Under the pieces are notes generated by a model, which was not told the origin of the DNA, did no database searches, and worked only from the letters and a program-made list of their open reading frames with translations. Both the position numbers and the translations under genes were made by a program. A stretch of 16,392 nucleotides of DNA from Bacillus_CJ salitolerans (lineage in GTDB: Bacteria; Bacillota; Bacilli; Bacillales; SA4): the NCBI RefSeq assembly GCF_042680805.1, contig NZ_JBHUEM010000047.1, positions 1 through 16,392 on the forward strand, read 5' to 3'. Shown piece after piece: positions 1 through 6,985 of this stretch (within the stretch, counting starts at the first letter, position 1; the number at the start of each line of letters is the position of its first letter).

Positions 1-130
1 GTAGATTTTAAAAATTATTGATGGTTATTTTCACTTGCGTGAAATAACCTCGTTGGTTTATAAAACCAACACGCTTGACGTTTTGTTTAGTTTTCAAAGA
101 ACTTTTTAATGCCTATCGCTCAGAAGCGAC
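1..130 (-). other. rRNA operon leader (5' external transcribed spacer) with boxA
   Basis: Read on the minus strand, this is the transcribed leader of an rRNA operon whose 16S gene lies beyond the left edge. The clearest mark is the boxA antitermination motif (minus strand AGTTCTTTGAAAAC, about 90-103), followed by the run ending in AAACGTCAAGCG that commonly precedes 16S genes in Bacillus. Two hairpins follow: 23-49 (GGTTATTT paired with AAATAACC) and 52-70 (GTTGGTTT paired with AAACCAAC). They could form part of the 16S processing stalk or boxC-like structures. In B. subtilis rrnA lies directly downstream of bofA, which fits this position. No mature rRNA sequence is inside the window. Confidence 0.85.
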
Positions 131-136
131 TTTATA

Positions 137-165
137 AATATATCATGTTGTTTGTATAAAGTCAA
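137..165 (-). promoter_or_regulatory. rRNA operon promoter P2 (sigma-A)
   Basis: On the minus strand, -35 TTGACT (160-165) and -10 TATATT (137-142) are separated by exactly 17 bp. The expected start, seven bases downstream, is a G at about 130. That fits the GTP-initiating, growth-rate-controlled rRNA promoters known in Bacillus, although the start itself is inferred. Confidence 0.85.
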
Positions 166-223
166 CATCTTTTTTTGCTTTTTTTCAAACGATTAGATGA
201 CGTTTTTAAAAGCGACGTTTGTT

Positions 224-253
224 ATCTTAACACCAAATTATTATAAGTGTCAA
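224..253 (-). promoter_or_regulatory. rRNA operon promoter P1 (sigma-A)
   Basis: On the minus strand, -35 TTGACA (248-253) and -10 TAAGAT (224-229) have an 18-bp spacer. The site lies about 88 bp upstream of P2 and just beyond the bofA terminator, matching the tandem P1/P2 arrangement of Bacillus rRNA operons. Confidence 0.65.
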
Positions 254-263
254 TAGAAATACA

Positions 264-293
264 TAAAAAAAACAAATGGCACCCCATTTGTTT
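264..293 (-). terminator. Intrinsic terminator after bofA
   Basis: A 10-bp stem (270-279 with 284-293) with a 4-base loop is followed on the minus strand by a run of T (plus-strand A at 264-269). The plus strand also has a T run after the stem, so it could work in both directions. It separates the bofA transcript from rRNA promoter P1. The bofA stop codon lies only 3 bases before the stem. Confidence 0.85.
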
Positions 294-295
294 TT

Positions 296-559
296 TTATA
301 CAATATAAGTCTGAATGATCACCAAAGCTAACACACCTGGGATACCTAAAAAGCCAGATATTGACGACGTCATTAAATTAATGGGTACATGTATATTAAT
401 CATCGTCCCAAATGCATTTAAGAAAAATAATAGTAATGCGCCGATCATTACTTTTATTAACCCTTGTCCTATCCACCTTATGGGTCTAATAGGAGCACCG
501 ACTAGCAATAATAGTACAATAACTCCTCCTAAAATGGACAAAATAATAGTTGGCTCCAC
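296..559 (-). CDS. bofA: Pro-sigma-K processing inhibitor BofA
   Basis: BofA is an integral membrane protein of the forespore outer membrane. With SpoIVFA it holds back the protease SpoIVFB, which otherwise processes pro-sigma-K during sporulation. The frame is open further upstream, but I choose the GTG at 557-559. An SD-like AGAGGAAG sits 7-8 bases before it, and the resulting protein starts Met-Glu-Pro and has 87 residues, the B. subtilis length. Two hydrophobic segments are visible (residues about 5-20 and 33-50). The family-typical C-terminal region INIHVPINLMTSSISGFLG is present. It is the last gene of the dnaX-yaaK-recR-yaaL cluster, 85 bp after yaaL. Expression by a mother-cell sigma factor is known in B. 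subtilis, but I did not find a convincing promoter here. Confidence 0.9.
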   Translation of the reverse strand: MEPTIILSILGGVIVLLLLVGAPIRPIRWIGQGLIKVMIGALLLFFLNAFGTMINIHVPINLMTSSISGFLGIPGVLALVIIQTYIV

Positions 560-644
560 AAACACACTTCCTCTCATATTGGTACATGCCGTCTTTACTA
601 ACATGCATATGAGAAGAAACGAAAAAAAGAACTAACACATTACA

Positions 645-869
645 TCATTTAAGGCTTTGAAGGGTGACTTTTCTATTTTTAGCTTCTCTCAAAAGAAAGA
701 AGTACTTTGCTTCTGCAACTTTAAGATGATATAAAACTTCTTCTGAAGGCTCCACACATCGTTCAACTAATTCCTTTTTCTGTAGCCAATCTTTTTTTGA
801 TAATTCCAAGCTACTGATCAATTGATCGTTAAATTCTTTACGAAGCTTTCCCTTTCGTTGGAAGAAAAT
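645..869 (-). CDS. yaaL: YaaL family small protein (DUF2508), probable ATT start
   Basis: Too short and too oddly started to appear as an ordinary open frame. The minus-strand frame encodes 74 residues, beginning IFFQRKGKLRKEF and ending RKVTLQSLK. It aligns without gaps to my recollection of B. subtilis YaaL (74 aa), including the motifs KKELVE and EPSEEVLYHLKVAEAKYFF. The frame has no ATG, GTG or TTG before codon 17: an in-frame TAG lies upstream, within the end of recR. An SD-like AAGGGGGT lies 8 bases before the ATT at 867-869, and starting there gives exactly the family length. The protein is charged, soluble and of unknown function. It starts 19 bp after recR stops and is probably co-transcribed with it. 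A sequencing error in the start codon is the main alternative. Confidence 0.85.
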   Translation of the reverse strand: MFFQRKGKLRKEFNDQLISSLELSKKDWLQKKELVERCVEPSEEVLYHLKVAEAKYFFLLREAKNRKVTLQSLK

Positions 870-888
870 TAGAATTACCCCCTTATTG

Positions 889-1485
889 TTATAATTCCCT
901 TCTACCTTCTAGAGCTTTTGATAAGGTAACCTCATCTGCATATTCTAAGTCCCCACCTACTGGCAACCCATGAGCTATTCTTGTAATCCTGATACCAGTC
1001 GGTTTTAATAGCCTGGAGATGTACATTGCCGTTGCTTCACCTTCAATGTTTGGATTTGTAGCTAAGATCACTTCTTGGACAGTATCATCTTGTAGTCTTT
1101 TTAATAAATCAGGAATATTAATATCCTCTGGTCCAATTCCATCCATTGGAGATATAGCTCCATGTAAAACATGATAATTTCCGTTATAATCTCTCATTTT
1201 TTCCATTGCAATAACATCTTTCGGATCTTGTACGACACATATAATAGATTGATTTCTACTTTGATCCTCGCAAATTTGGCATGGGTCTTTATCTGTAATA
1301 TGCCCACAAATAGAGCAATGAGTTAACTTACGTTTTGCGTTGACTAAGCTTTTCCCGAATTCTAACACATCTTCTTCTTTCATATTTAGTACAAAAAAAG
1401 CCAGACGAACAGCCGTTTTTGGACCGATTCCTGGCAATTTCATAAAACTATCGATTAATTTCGCTATAGGTTCTGGATAGTGCAT
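889..1485 (-). CDS. recR: Recombination mediator protein RecR
   Basis: RecR acts with RecO (and RecF) to load RecA onto SSB-covered single-stranded DNA during recombinational repair. The protein has 198 residues from the chosen ATG, equal to B. subtilis RecR. Visible domains are an N-terminal helix-hairpin-helix with LPGIGPKTA (17-25), a four-cysteine zinc finger (C57, C60, C69, C72), and a Toprim domain starting near SIICVVQDPKDV (80-91). The conserved C-terminal GLPVGGDLEYADEVTL segment follows. The frame could start 6 codons earlier, but AGGAGG lies inside that extension, 6-7 bases before the ATG at 1483-1485, which fixes the start. It follows yaaK by 38 bp and belongs to the dnaX-yaaK-recR operon, an arrangement conserved widely in bacteria. 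Confidence 0.97.
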   Translation of the reverse strand: MHYPEPIAKLIDSFMKLPGIGPKTAVRLAFFVLNMKEEDVLEFGKSLVNAKRKLTHCSICGHITDKDPCQICEDQSRNQSIICVVQDPKDVIAMEKMRDYNGNYHVLHGAISPMDGIGPEDINIPDLLKRLQDDTVQEVILATNPNIEGEATAMYISRLLKPTGIRITRIAHGLPVGGDLEYADEVTLSKALEGRREL

Positions 1486-1523
1486 GAAAAATCCTCCTGT
1501 CATTACAGGGAGACAAACAATAA

Positions 1524-1847
1524 TTAAAACAATCCAGGCATATTTAACCCTTTTGTAAACTGCCCCATCGTTTCATTAGTTAGTTCATCAACCTTCTTTA
1601 ACGCATCATTAGTTGCAGCTAACACTAAATCTTGAAGCATATCGATATCTTCAGGGTCTACTACTTCTTCCTTAATGTTCACTTCTAAAATTTGTTTATG
1701 CCCACTCGCAATAACGGTAACCATTCCACCGCCAGCTGTACCTTCAATTCTTTGTTCACCTAGTTCTTCCTGAGCTTTTGCCATTTGTTTTTGCATTTTT
1801 TGCATTTGCTTCATCATATTTCCCATATTTCCCATTCCACCACGCAT
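1524..1847 (-). CDS. yaaK: YbaB/EbfC family nucleoid-associated protein YaaK
   Basis: A member of the YbaB/EbfC family of small dimeric DNA-binding proteins thought to be nucleoid-associated. Family structures form a tweezer-like dimer. The 107-residue length equals B. subtilis YaaK. The N-terminus is methionine- and glutamine-rich (MRGGMGNMGNMMKQMQKMQK) and should form a helix or coiled coil up to about residue 33. Next comes the family signature GTAGGGMVTV, then the conserved VDPEDIDMLQDLVLAATNDA segment. The tail MGQFTKGLNMPGLF is also typical. The SD AGGAGG lies 8 bases before the ATG. The gene sits between dnaX (28 bp upstream) and recR, the conserved order. A direct role in recombination has been proposed for the family but is not shown by sequence. 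Confidence 0.96.
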   Translation of the reverse strand: MRGGMGNMGNMMKQMQKMQKQMAKAQEELGEQRIEGTAGGGMVTVIASGHKQILEVNIKEEVVDPEDIDMLQDLVLAATNDALKKVDELTNETMGQFTKGLNMPGLF

Positions 1848-1875
1848 TTGTAATTCCTCCTATGATTTATGTTTT

Positions 1876-3564
1876 TTATTCATCTATAATTTCAATGAGC
1901 TCCGTTCCAACTAGCTTTTTTGCTTCTGCTATTAGAGGATCTTCTTCTGTCTCAGAGGACTCATCACTCTCATCACGTTGCCCACGAATAAACTCTTCTC
2001 TTATTTTCGCCCATTCAGAATCAGGGATGGCTACCATTTCAAATTTCTTTCCGGTAATATCCTGCAAGATACCTTCTAGGTTATCTCTTACATTATTGGT
2101 ATTCTCAGCTGCCATCTTACAATGTATTTCATATTTAAAAGAAAGAATAAACGCTTTATCAGAAGCTGCTACCGGTTCACTTTCACTTAGTAGCGCAGCA
2201 TGAGAAACTTTATTTTGATGTCTTAGTTGCTCTAGCATGTTTCCCCAATTACTTTTAATGCTATTTAAATTATTTCTAGTAGCTATTTTTAAGATTTCAT
2301 TCACTCTGCCAATTGGTACTTTAAAGTTACCCCGATTTGGTTTAGGAGTCTTTCGTTCATTACCCTCAGATGTATCTGATTTGGTCGAAACCTGAATTCC
2401 TTGCTCCTTAATTTGTATAATTTCTCTTTCTAGTTCTCTTATTTTTTGTACTAATGTATCAACTTGTGGAATTGATCTACTTTCTTGTTGACATAATTGG
2501 ACAACCGTAATTTCTAACAATATTTTTGGATGGTTCGTCCACTTCATTTCTTGCTGACACTTATTTAAAATGTTAATCACTTCATATATTTTTTCCGTCG
2601 ACAACTCTTCACTTACTCGTTTAAAAGATTCATCTACTGTAACTCTCACTAAGATTTCTTCTAAATCTGGCGAAGCTTGAAATAAGAGCATATCACGGTA
2701 AAAATAGATAAGATCTTCTATAAACCTTTTTGGATCTTTACCTTGGTTCATGAGCTCATCAAGCGCCTGTAATGCTCTTGGAGCCTCTTGTTCCTGTATG
2801 GAGCTTACTAATTCCATTAAGAATTGTTGAGAGACTGCTCCAGTTATGAGTAATACATTTTCTAATGTCACCACATCATCGCTAAGAGCTATAGCCTGAT
2901 CTAAGATGCTTAAAGCATCTCTCATTCCACCGTCTGCTGCTCGGGCAATGGCATATAAAGCTTCTTCTTGTACGCTAACATTCTGCTCATTGATGATGGT
3001 CTTCATTCTACTTACAATCGATTGAGCTGTTATTCTTTTAAAATCAAATCGCTGACACCTCGAGATAATCGTTAATGGAATTTTGTGAGGTTCTGTAGTA
3101 GCCAATATAAACAATACATGCCTTGGTGGCTCTTCTAATGTTTTTAGTAGGGCATTGAAGGCGCCAATAGATAACATATGTACTTCATCTATAATATAGA
3201 CTTTATATTTAACTGTGCTCGGAGCAAATTTTACTTTATCCCGAATATCACGGATTTCATCCACACCATTATTAGAAGCAGCATCAATCTCAAATACATC
3301 TGGATTTGAACCTTTTGTAATAGACTTGCATGCGTCACACTCGTTACATGGCTCGCTTACAGGTGCCTGTTCACAATTAATGGCCTTTGCGATAATTTTT
3401 GCAGCACTCGTTTTCCCGGTTCCACGAGGACCAGAGAATAAATAAGCATGAGAAATCTTCTCTTGAAGAAGGGCATTTTTTAATGTTTTTGTAATGTGTT
3501 CTTGACCCACAACGTCTTGAAAGCTTTGTGGTCTCCATACCCGATATAACGCTTGATAAGCCAT
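1876..3564 (-). CDS. dnaX: DNA polymerase III subunits gamma and tau (DnaX)
   Basis: DnaX is the ATPase of the clamp loader that places the sliding clamp (DnaN) on primed DNA. Its C-terminal tau part ties the loader to polymerase and helicase. The protein is 562 residues, close to the B. subtilis length. Motifs in order: Walker A GPRGTGKT (45-52), zinc-binding cysteines C64, C73, C76 and C79, Walker B DEVH (126-129), sensor 1 ATT (155-157), SRC arginine-finger motif (168-170), and a sensor 2 region with GGMRDALSILDQ. A charged linker (about 385-425) joins the AAA+ part to the tau-specific C-terminus. I saw no obvious A-rich slippery site, as expected for Bacillus, which makes mainly full-length protein. 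The ATG is preceded by GAAGGGGG. First gene of the cluster dnaX-yaaK-recR-yaaL-bofA, with its own promoter. Confidence 0.97.
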   Translation of the reverse strand: MAYQALYRVWRPQSFQDVVGQEHITKTLKNALLQEKISHAYLFSGPRGTGKTSAAKIIAKAINCEQAPVSEPCNECDACKSITKGSNPDVFEIDAASNNGVDEIRDIRDKVKFAPSTVKYKVYIIDEVHMLSIGAFNALLKTLEEPPRHVLFILATTEPHKIPLTIISRCQRFDFKRITAQSIVSRMKTIINEQNVSVQEEALYAIARAADGGMRDALSILDQAIALSDDVVTLENVLLITGAVSQQFLMELVSSIQEQEAPRALQALDELMNQGKDPKRFIEDLIYFYRDMLLFQASPDLEEILVRVTVDESFKRVSEELSTEKIYEVINILNKCQQEMKWTNHPKILLEITVVQLCQQESRSIPQVDTLVQKIRELEREIIQIKEQGIQVSTKSDTSEGNERKTPKPNRGNFKVPIGRVNEILKIATRNNLNSIKSNWGNMLEQLRHQNKVSHAALLSESEPVAASDKAFILSFKYEIHCKMAAENTNNVRDNLEGILQDITGKKFEMVAIPDSEWAKIREEFIRGQRDESDESSETEEDPLIAEAKKLVGTELIEIIDE

Positions 3565-3596
3565 AAGAACCCCCTTCTCCTTGCTATGTCTTGTCT

Positions 3597-3626
3597 ATTA
3601 TACATTACTTTCTAATTTGTTTTCAA
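3597..3626 (-). promoter_or_regulatory. dnaX operon promoter (sigma-A)
   Basis: On the minus strand, -35 TTGAAA (3621-3626), an 18-bp spacer and a perfect -10 TATAAT (3597-3602). It lies about 33 bp upstream of the dnaX start codon and should drive the whole dnaX-yaaK-recR-yaaL cluster. Confidence 0.85.
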
Positions 3627-3652
3627 AGGATAAAGTGAATCTTAATGAAATC

Positions 3653-3678
3653 AAAAAACCCACTCGTTGAGTGGGTTT
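3653..3678 (-). terminator. Intrinsic terminator of the SRP RNA gene
   Basis: A perfect 10-bp stem (3656-3665 with 3669-3678) with a 3-base loop, followed on the minus strand by six T. It lies just after the SRP RNA and immediately upstream of the dnaX promoter. Confidence 0.9.
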
Positions 3679-3695
3679 TATATATGTAATTTAAC

Positions 3696-3970
3696 TACCG
3701 TGCACCTCTCTTCGATTCATTATCATAGGCGTTACCCTAGCAGTTAGCTCAGTCCAGGTAGCCCCGCGGCACATGGAAGTGTTCACTTACTGCTGCTTCC
3801 TTCCGGACCTGACAGGGTTCATGAATTCCCATTGCGCAGGACCCAGACGTCAACACCACTTACTAGGGTCAGACCCTACAATATATGAACCTCAGAAGAG
3901 GAATTCAGTCTCGCTAGAGCGGATTGCGAGTTACAGGGCACCGCTACCTCCCCACCTAGCACGGCAAAAT
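3696..3970 (-). ncRNA. scr: Signal recognition particle RNA (large, Bacillus-type 6S/scRNA)
   Basis: RNA component of the signal recognition particle, which with Ffh targets nascent membrane and secreted proteins to the membrane. The minus strand shows the conserved Ffh-binding S-domain hairpin GTCCGGAAGGAAGCAGC (about 3792-3808), with its GGAA tetraloop. It also shows Alu-domain sequence (GGGGAGGTAGCGGTGCCCTG) near the 5' end and the matching GCCGTGC / GTGCACGG terminal pairing. This is the roughly 270-nt form with an Alu domain found in Bacillus. From the promoter start near 4004 to the terminator the precursor would be about 350 nt, like the B. subtilis precursor that RNase III trims. A hairpin (GCGTC / GACGC, 3989-4003) sits at the predicted 5' end of the precursor. 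Exact mature ends are estimates. Confidence 0.95.
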
Positions 3971-4010
3971 TGATACCGTTAGTTAGTAGCGTCTTGTGGA
4001 CGCATAAACA

Positions 4011-4039
4011 AGTATATAACGTTTGAGTAGAAATTGCAA
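4011..4039 (-). promoter_or_regulatory. SRP RNA promoter (sigma-A)
   Basis: On the minus strand, -35 TTGCAA (4034-4039) and -10 TATACT (4011-4016) with a 17-bp spacer. The predicted start is near 4004. It lies directly after the tadA stop codon, and no terminator was seen between, so tadA transcripts may read into scr. Confidence 0.8.
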
Positions 4040-4056
4040 TGAGATGACGTCACTTA

Positions 4057-4542
4057 TTAATTGGTAGGTGAGGAATCCTTTTTCTTATTACGTAACTTTT
4101 GGAAGAATTCCGATAGAACCTTCCCACATTCTTCCTCTAATACTCCTTTTGTAATAGAGGATTGATGATTAAAACGGTCCTCTTGAAGCAAGTTCATTAT
4201 TGTTCCTGCACAACCACCCTTAGGGTCACTAGCTCCATATACGACTCTTGGAATACGAGAAAGAACAATTCCCCCTGAACACATTGGACAAGGCTCTAAT
4301 GTTACGTAAAGAGTTGTATTCTCTAATCTCCATGTTCCTAGCTGTTTACACGCATGATCTATCGCTAGCATCTCCGCATGTGCAATTGAGCGTTGTTCAG
4401 TTTCCCGTAAGTTATAAGCAGAAGCAATGACCTTTCCATCTTTAACAATGATTGCCCCAATTGGGACCTCGCCAATACTGGCTGCTTTTTTAGCCTGCTC
4501 AAGCGCGAGTTTCATAAAGTATTGATCTGTTTTATCAGTCAA
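4057..4542 (-). CDS. tadA: tRNA adenosine(34) deaminase TadA
   Basis: TadA converts adenosine to inosine at the wobble position of tRNA-Arg(ACG), allowing it to read CGU, CGC and CGA. It is a zinc-dependent member of the cytidine deaminase fold. The zinc and catalytic residues are visible as HAE (H55, E57) and PCPMC (C85, C88), with the usual GEVPIGA motif near residues 24-30. Length is 161 residues, the same as B. subtilis. The start is a TTG (4540-4542), preceded by AGAAGGGG at 8 bases. The first internal ATG (codon 10) has no ribosome binding site and would shorten the conserved N-terminal helix. The C-terminal tail is lysine-rich. It is transcribed away from sleL and towards the SRP RNA gene, as in B. 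subtilis. Confidence 0.95.
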   Translation of the reverse strand: MTDKTDQYFMKLALEQAKKAASIGEVPIGAIIVKDGKVIASAYNLRETEQRSIAHAEMLAIDHACKQLGTWRLENTTLYVTLEPCPMCSGGIVLSRIPRVVYGASDPKGGCAGTIMNLLQEDRFNHQSSITKGVLEEECGKVLSEFFQKLRNKKKDSSPTN

Positions 4543-4572
4543 CTTAAAAACCCCTTCTGTCTAATTGTATTT

Positions 4573-4581
4573 AGTATACCA
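4573..4581 (-). promoter_or_regulatory. tadA promoter, extended -10
   Basis: The minus strand reads TGGTATACT, an extended -10 element (TGn plus TATACT), about 31 bases before the TTG start. No good -35 is visible 17-18 bp upstream, which is common for extended -10 promoters. Confidence 0.55.
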
Positions 4582-4695
4582 AAATTATTCATAAAGAAGC
4601 ATTTATATGGCTACTTGAAAATAAACATATATTGGTGATTTTTTTTCGAACAAAATGACTAACACAATTTTATGAATTATTTTAGGAGGGAATTC

Positions 4696-5985
4696 ATGCA
4701 AATACATGTTGTAGAGCAAGGCCAAACACTTTACGGAATCTCTAGGGCTTATGGAACAACCGTTAATGATCTAATTGAAGCGAATGATATTGGACAGCCG
4801 AATCAATTAGTCATTGGTCAAACATTAGTCATTCCTATTGTTGGTAGATTTTATTGGGTCAGACAAGGGGATAGTTTATGGTCAATAGGTAATCGGTTCG
4901 GCATTTCTTATTTACGACTAGCAGAAATTAACCGCATTTCGCCTACTCAACCACTAAATATTGGAACGAGACTATATATACCGCCTCTTCCAAAACGAGA
5001 AGCTGAGATTAATGCTTATGTTGAACCTCTTGGTGGTACGGTTAGCCCAAATTTAGAAACAGCGGCAAGAGAAGCAGCACCTTATTTAACCTATTTAGCA
5101 CCGTTTAGTTTTCAAATTCAACGAAATGGTTCATTAAAAGAACCATTACTCAATAATTTCCCTGCCATTGCAAATCAGAATAACGTTACACTCATGATGG
5201 TTGTTACTAATTTGGAAGAGGGGCAATTTAGCGATGAGCTAGGACGGATTATTTTAACCAACGATTCCTTACAAGACACACTATTAACGAATATTATAAA
5301 TGCTGCCAAGAAGTACAACTTCCGAGATATTCATTTTGACATTGAGTTTCTTCGTCCTGAGGACCGAGAACGTTATAATGCTTTTCTTAGAAAAGCAAAG
5401 GCACGATTATCCGCTGAAGGCTATTTAATGTCAACAGCACTTGCACCTAAAACCAGTGCCACTCAAAAAGGTAAATGGTATGAAGCACATGATTATAAGG
5501 CGCATGGGGAGATTGTAGACTTTGTTGTCATCATGACTTATGAATGGGGATATAGTGGTGGCCCGCCTATGCCTGTTTCTCCGATTGGTCCGGTTAGAGA
5601 AGTACTAGATTATGCTTTAACCGAAATGCCTGCATCAAAAATAATGATGGGACAAAACTTATATGGATATGATTGGACTTTGCCTTATGAACCGGGTGGG
5701 CAATATGCAAAAGCTGTTAGTCCTCAACGTGCGATTGAAATTGCCCGTGAAAACAATGTAGCCATTCAATATGACTATGAAGCACAAGCTCCACATATTA
5801 ATTATAGTGATAATGAAGGAAAACAACATAAAGTATGGTTTGAAGATGCTAGAAGCATCCAAGCAAAATTTAATTTAATTAAAGAATTAGGTCTTCGGGG
5901 AATTAGTTATTGGAAGCTAGGCTTACCATTCCCACAAAACTGGCTACTAATCAATGAAAATTTCGATGTGATAAAAAGGCCTTAA
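4696..5985 (+). CDS. sleL: Spore cortex N-acetylglucosaminidase with two LysM domains (YaaH/SleL)
   Basis: A spore-associated glycoside hydrolase family 18 enzyme that cuts cortex peptidoglycan fragments during germination (SleL in B. cereus group, YaaH in B. subtilis). From the chosen ATG (after AGGAGGG at 6 bases) the protein has 429 residues; the frame is open 8 codons further upstream without a site. Two LysM domains come first (about 2-47 and 51-96, with VVEQGQTLYGISRAYG and VRQGDSLWSIGNRFG), then the GH18 barrel. The catalytic motif is DIHFDIE, with D215 and acid E217. There is no signal peptide, as expected for a protein made in the mother cell and held on the spore by LysM. A possible sigma-E -10 (CATATATT, 4626-4633) is weak. 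A strong bidirectional terminator lies 222 bp downstream. Confidence 0.95.
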   Translation: MQIHVVEQGQTLYGISRAYGTTVNDLIEANDIGQPNQLVIGQTLVIPIVGRFYWVRQGDSLWSIGNRFGISYLRLAEINRISPTQPLNIGTRLYIPPLPKREAEINAYVEPLGGTVSPNLETAAREAAPYLTYLAPFSFQIQRNGSLKEPLLNNFPAIANQNNVTLMMVVTNLEEGQFSDELGRIILTNDSLQDTLLTNIINAAKKYNFRDIHFDIEFLRPEDRERYNAFLRKAKARLSAEGYLMSTALAPKTSATQKGKWYEAHDYKAHGEIVDFVVIMTYEWGYSGGPPMPVSPIGPVREVLDYALTEMPASKIMMGQNLYGYDWTLPYEPGGQYAKAVSPQRAIEIARENNVAIQYDYEAQAPHINYSDNEGKQHKVWFEDARSIQAKFNLIKELGLRGISYWKLGLPFPQNWLLINENFDVIKRP

Positions 5986-6207
5986 CGATAGAATCTTTGA
6001 ACAAGCGGCGCTAGCGCCCCATTAGCTTAAGGCAAACAAATGTTCCATCAAAAAAAAGGGTGGTTTTCCCGTTTATTGATGACATGTTTTTGACCTCGAG
6101 TAATGGCAAAGATCGTCGCCATTTCATCTTGGCTGGTCGCTGGAGTTGGATTTAGCCGTAACATTGTATAAACTAAACACCAGAAACTTATTCATTCTTC
6201 ACTTATA
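5986..6207. other. Intergenic stretch with an unassigned 38-codon minus-strand frame
   Basis: This 222-bp gap between sleL and its terminator holds a perfect 12-base palindrome GGCGCTAGCGCC (6007-6018) and an AATGGC / GCCATT inverted repeat (6101-6122). On the minus strand an open frame from ATG at 6164 to TGA at 6048 encodes 38 residues beginning MLRLNPTPATSQDEMATIF and ending KRENHPFF. Its composition looks protein-like, but no ribosome binding site precedes it and upstream in-frame stops are close. I do not recognise it. It may be a small gene, a remnant of a longer gene or mobile element, or a dispersed repeat. Confidence 0.35.
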
Positions 6208-6239
6208 AAAAATCCTACTTTTGGAAAAGTAGGATTTTT
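6208..6239 (+). terminator. Bidirectional intrinsic terminator downstream of sleL
   Basis: A perfect 15-base inverted repeat (6208-6222 with 6225-6239), A-rich on the left and T-rich on the right, so it can terminate in both directions. On the plus strand it ends the sleL transcript before the dgk promoter. Confidence 0.85.
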
Positions 6240-6269
6240 ACATTTTCACAACCGTTATCTTTCACTCTG

Positions 6270-6278
6270 TGATAAAAT
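6270..6278 (+). promoter_or_regulatory. Possible dgk-dck promoter, extended -10
   Basis: The sequence TGATAAAAT is an extended -10-like element, about 70 bp before the dgk start. No convincing -35 was seen, and other AT-rich candidates exist nearby. Confidence 0.35.
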
Positions 6279-6346
6279 TAATTCTATCTTTAAAAAAATG
6301 AATAATTTTGTCAGAATGTGTCTTGTGGAGTTAGGAGGAACAACCA

Positions 6347-6985
6347 ATGAATCACACACCATTTATTACAGTTGAAGGACCAATTGGTGTAGGGAAAACC
6401 TCTCTTGCAAAAGAGATTTCAAAAAGATTCGAGTATCAACTTTTAAAAGAAATCGTCGACGAGAATCCTTTTCTAGGGAAATTTTATTCCGATATACAAG
6501 AGTGGAGTTTCCAAACGGAAATGTTTTTCCTTTGCAATCGCTATAAACAGTTAGAAGATATTGATTCAAATTTTTTATCAAATCATCAGCCAGTTGTAGC
6601 TGATTACCATATCATGAAAAACATGATATTTGCCGAAAGAACATTAAGTACGTATCAGTTTCAAAAATACAAGCAAATTTATGATATTTTAACAACGGAT
6701 ATCCCATCGCCAAATGTAATTATATATTTGCATGCAAGCTTAGACACTTTACTTACCCGGGTAGCCAAAAGAGGTAGGGACATTGAAAAACAAATGGGCT
6801 CCGCCTATTTGCAACAATTAATCACAGATTATGAACAGGCAATGGAGAAATTTGAAGCCGCGAATCCTCACATTCCTATTATTAAATTTAATGGGGATAA
6901 TCTGGATTTTGTAACAAATGAAAGTGATCTCAACATGATATTAACGACAATAGAATCAACAGTAAAAGGGAGAGCAGTATTATGA
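6347..6985 (+). CDS. dgk: Deoxyguanosine kinase
   Basis: Phosphorylates deoxyguanosine to dGMP in the purine deoxynucleoside salvage pathway in the cytosol; it belongs to the deoxynucleoside kinase family. The P-loop is GPIGVGKTS (11-19). The conserved segment EWSFQTEMFFLCNRYKQLED follows, then ADYHI in place of the DRS motif seen in the partner kinase, which is usual for Bacillus Dgk. The lid arginines are in KRGRDIEKQ. Length is 212 residues, slightly longer than B. subtilis Dgk. The start follows TTAGGAGG at about 8 bases. Its stop overlaps the dck start as ATGA, suggesting translational coupling of the two kinases, which together form a two-gene operon ended by the terminator at 7661-7690. 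Confidence 0.95.
   Translation: MNHTPFITVEGPIGVGKTSLAKEISKRFEYQLLKEIVDENPFLGKFYSDIQEWSFQTEMFFLCNRYKQLEDIDSNFLSNHQPVVADYHIMKNMIFAERTLSTYQFQKYKQIYDILTTDIPSPNVIIYLHASLDTLLTRVAKRGRDIEKQMGSAYLQQLITDYEQAMEKFEAANPHIPIIKFNGDNLDFVTNESDLNMILTTIESTVKGRAVL

Noticed and set aside
315..635. Plus-strand 106-codon frame
   Set aside because: It is antisense to bofA, which has family length, motifs and a ribosome binding site.
3773..3973. Plus-strand 66-codon open frame
   Set aside because: It is antisense to the SRP RNA gene.
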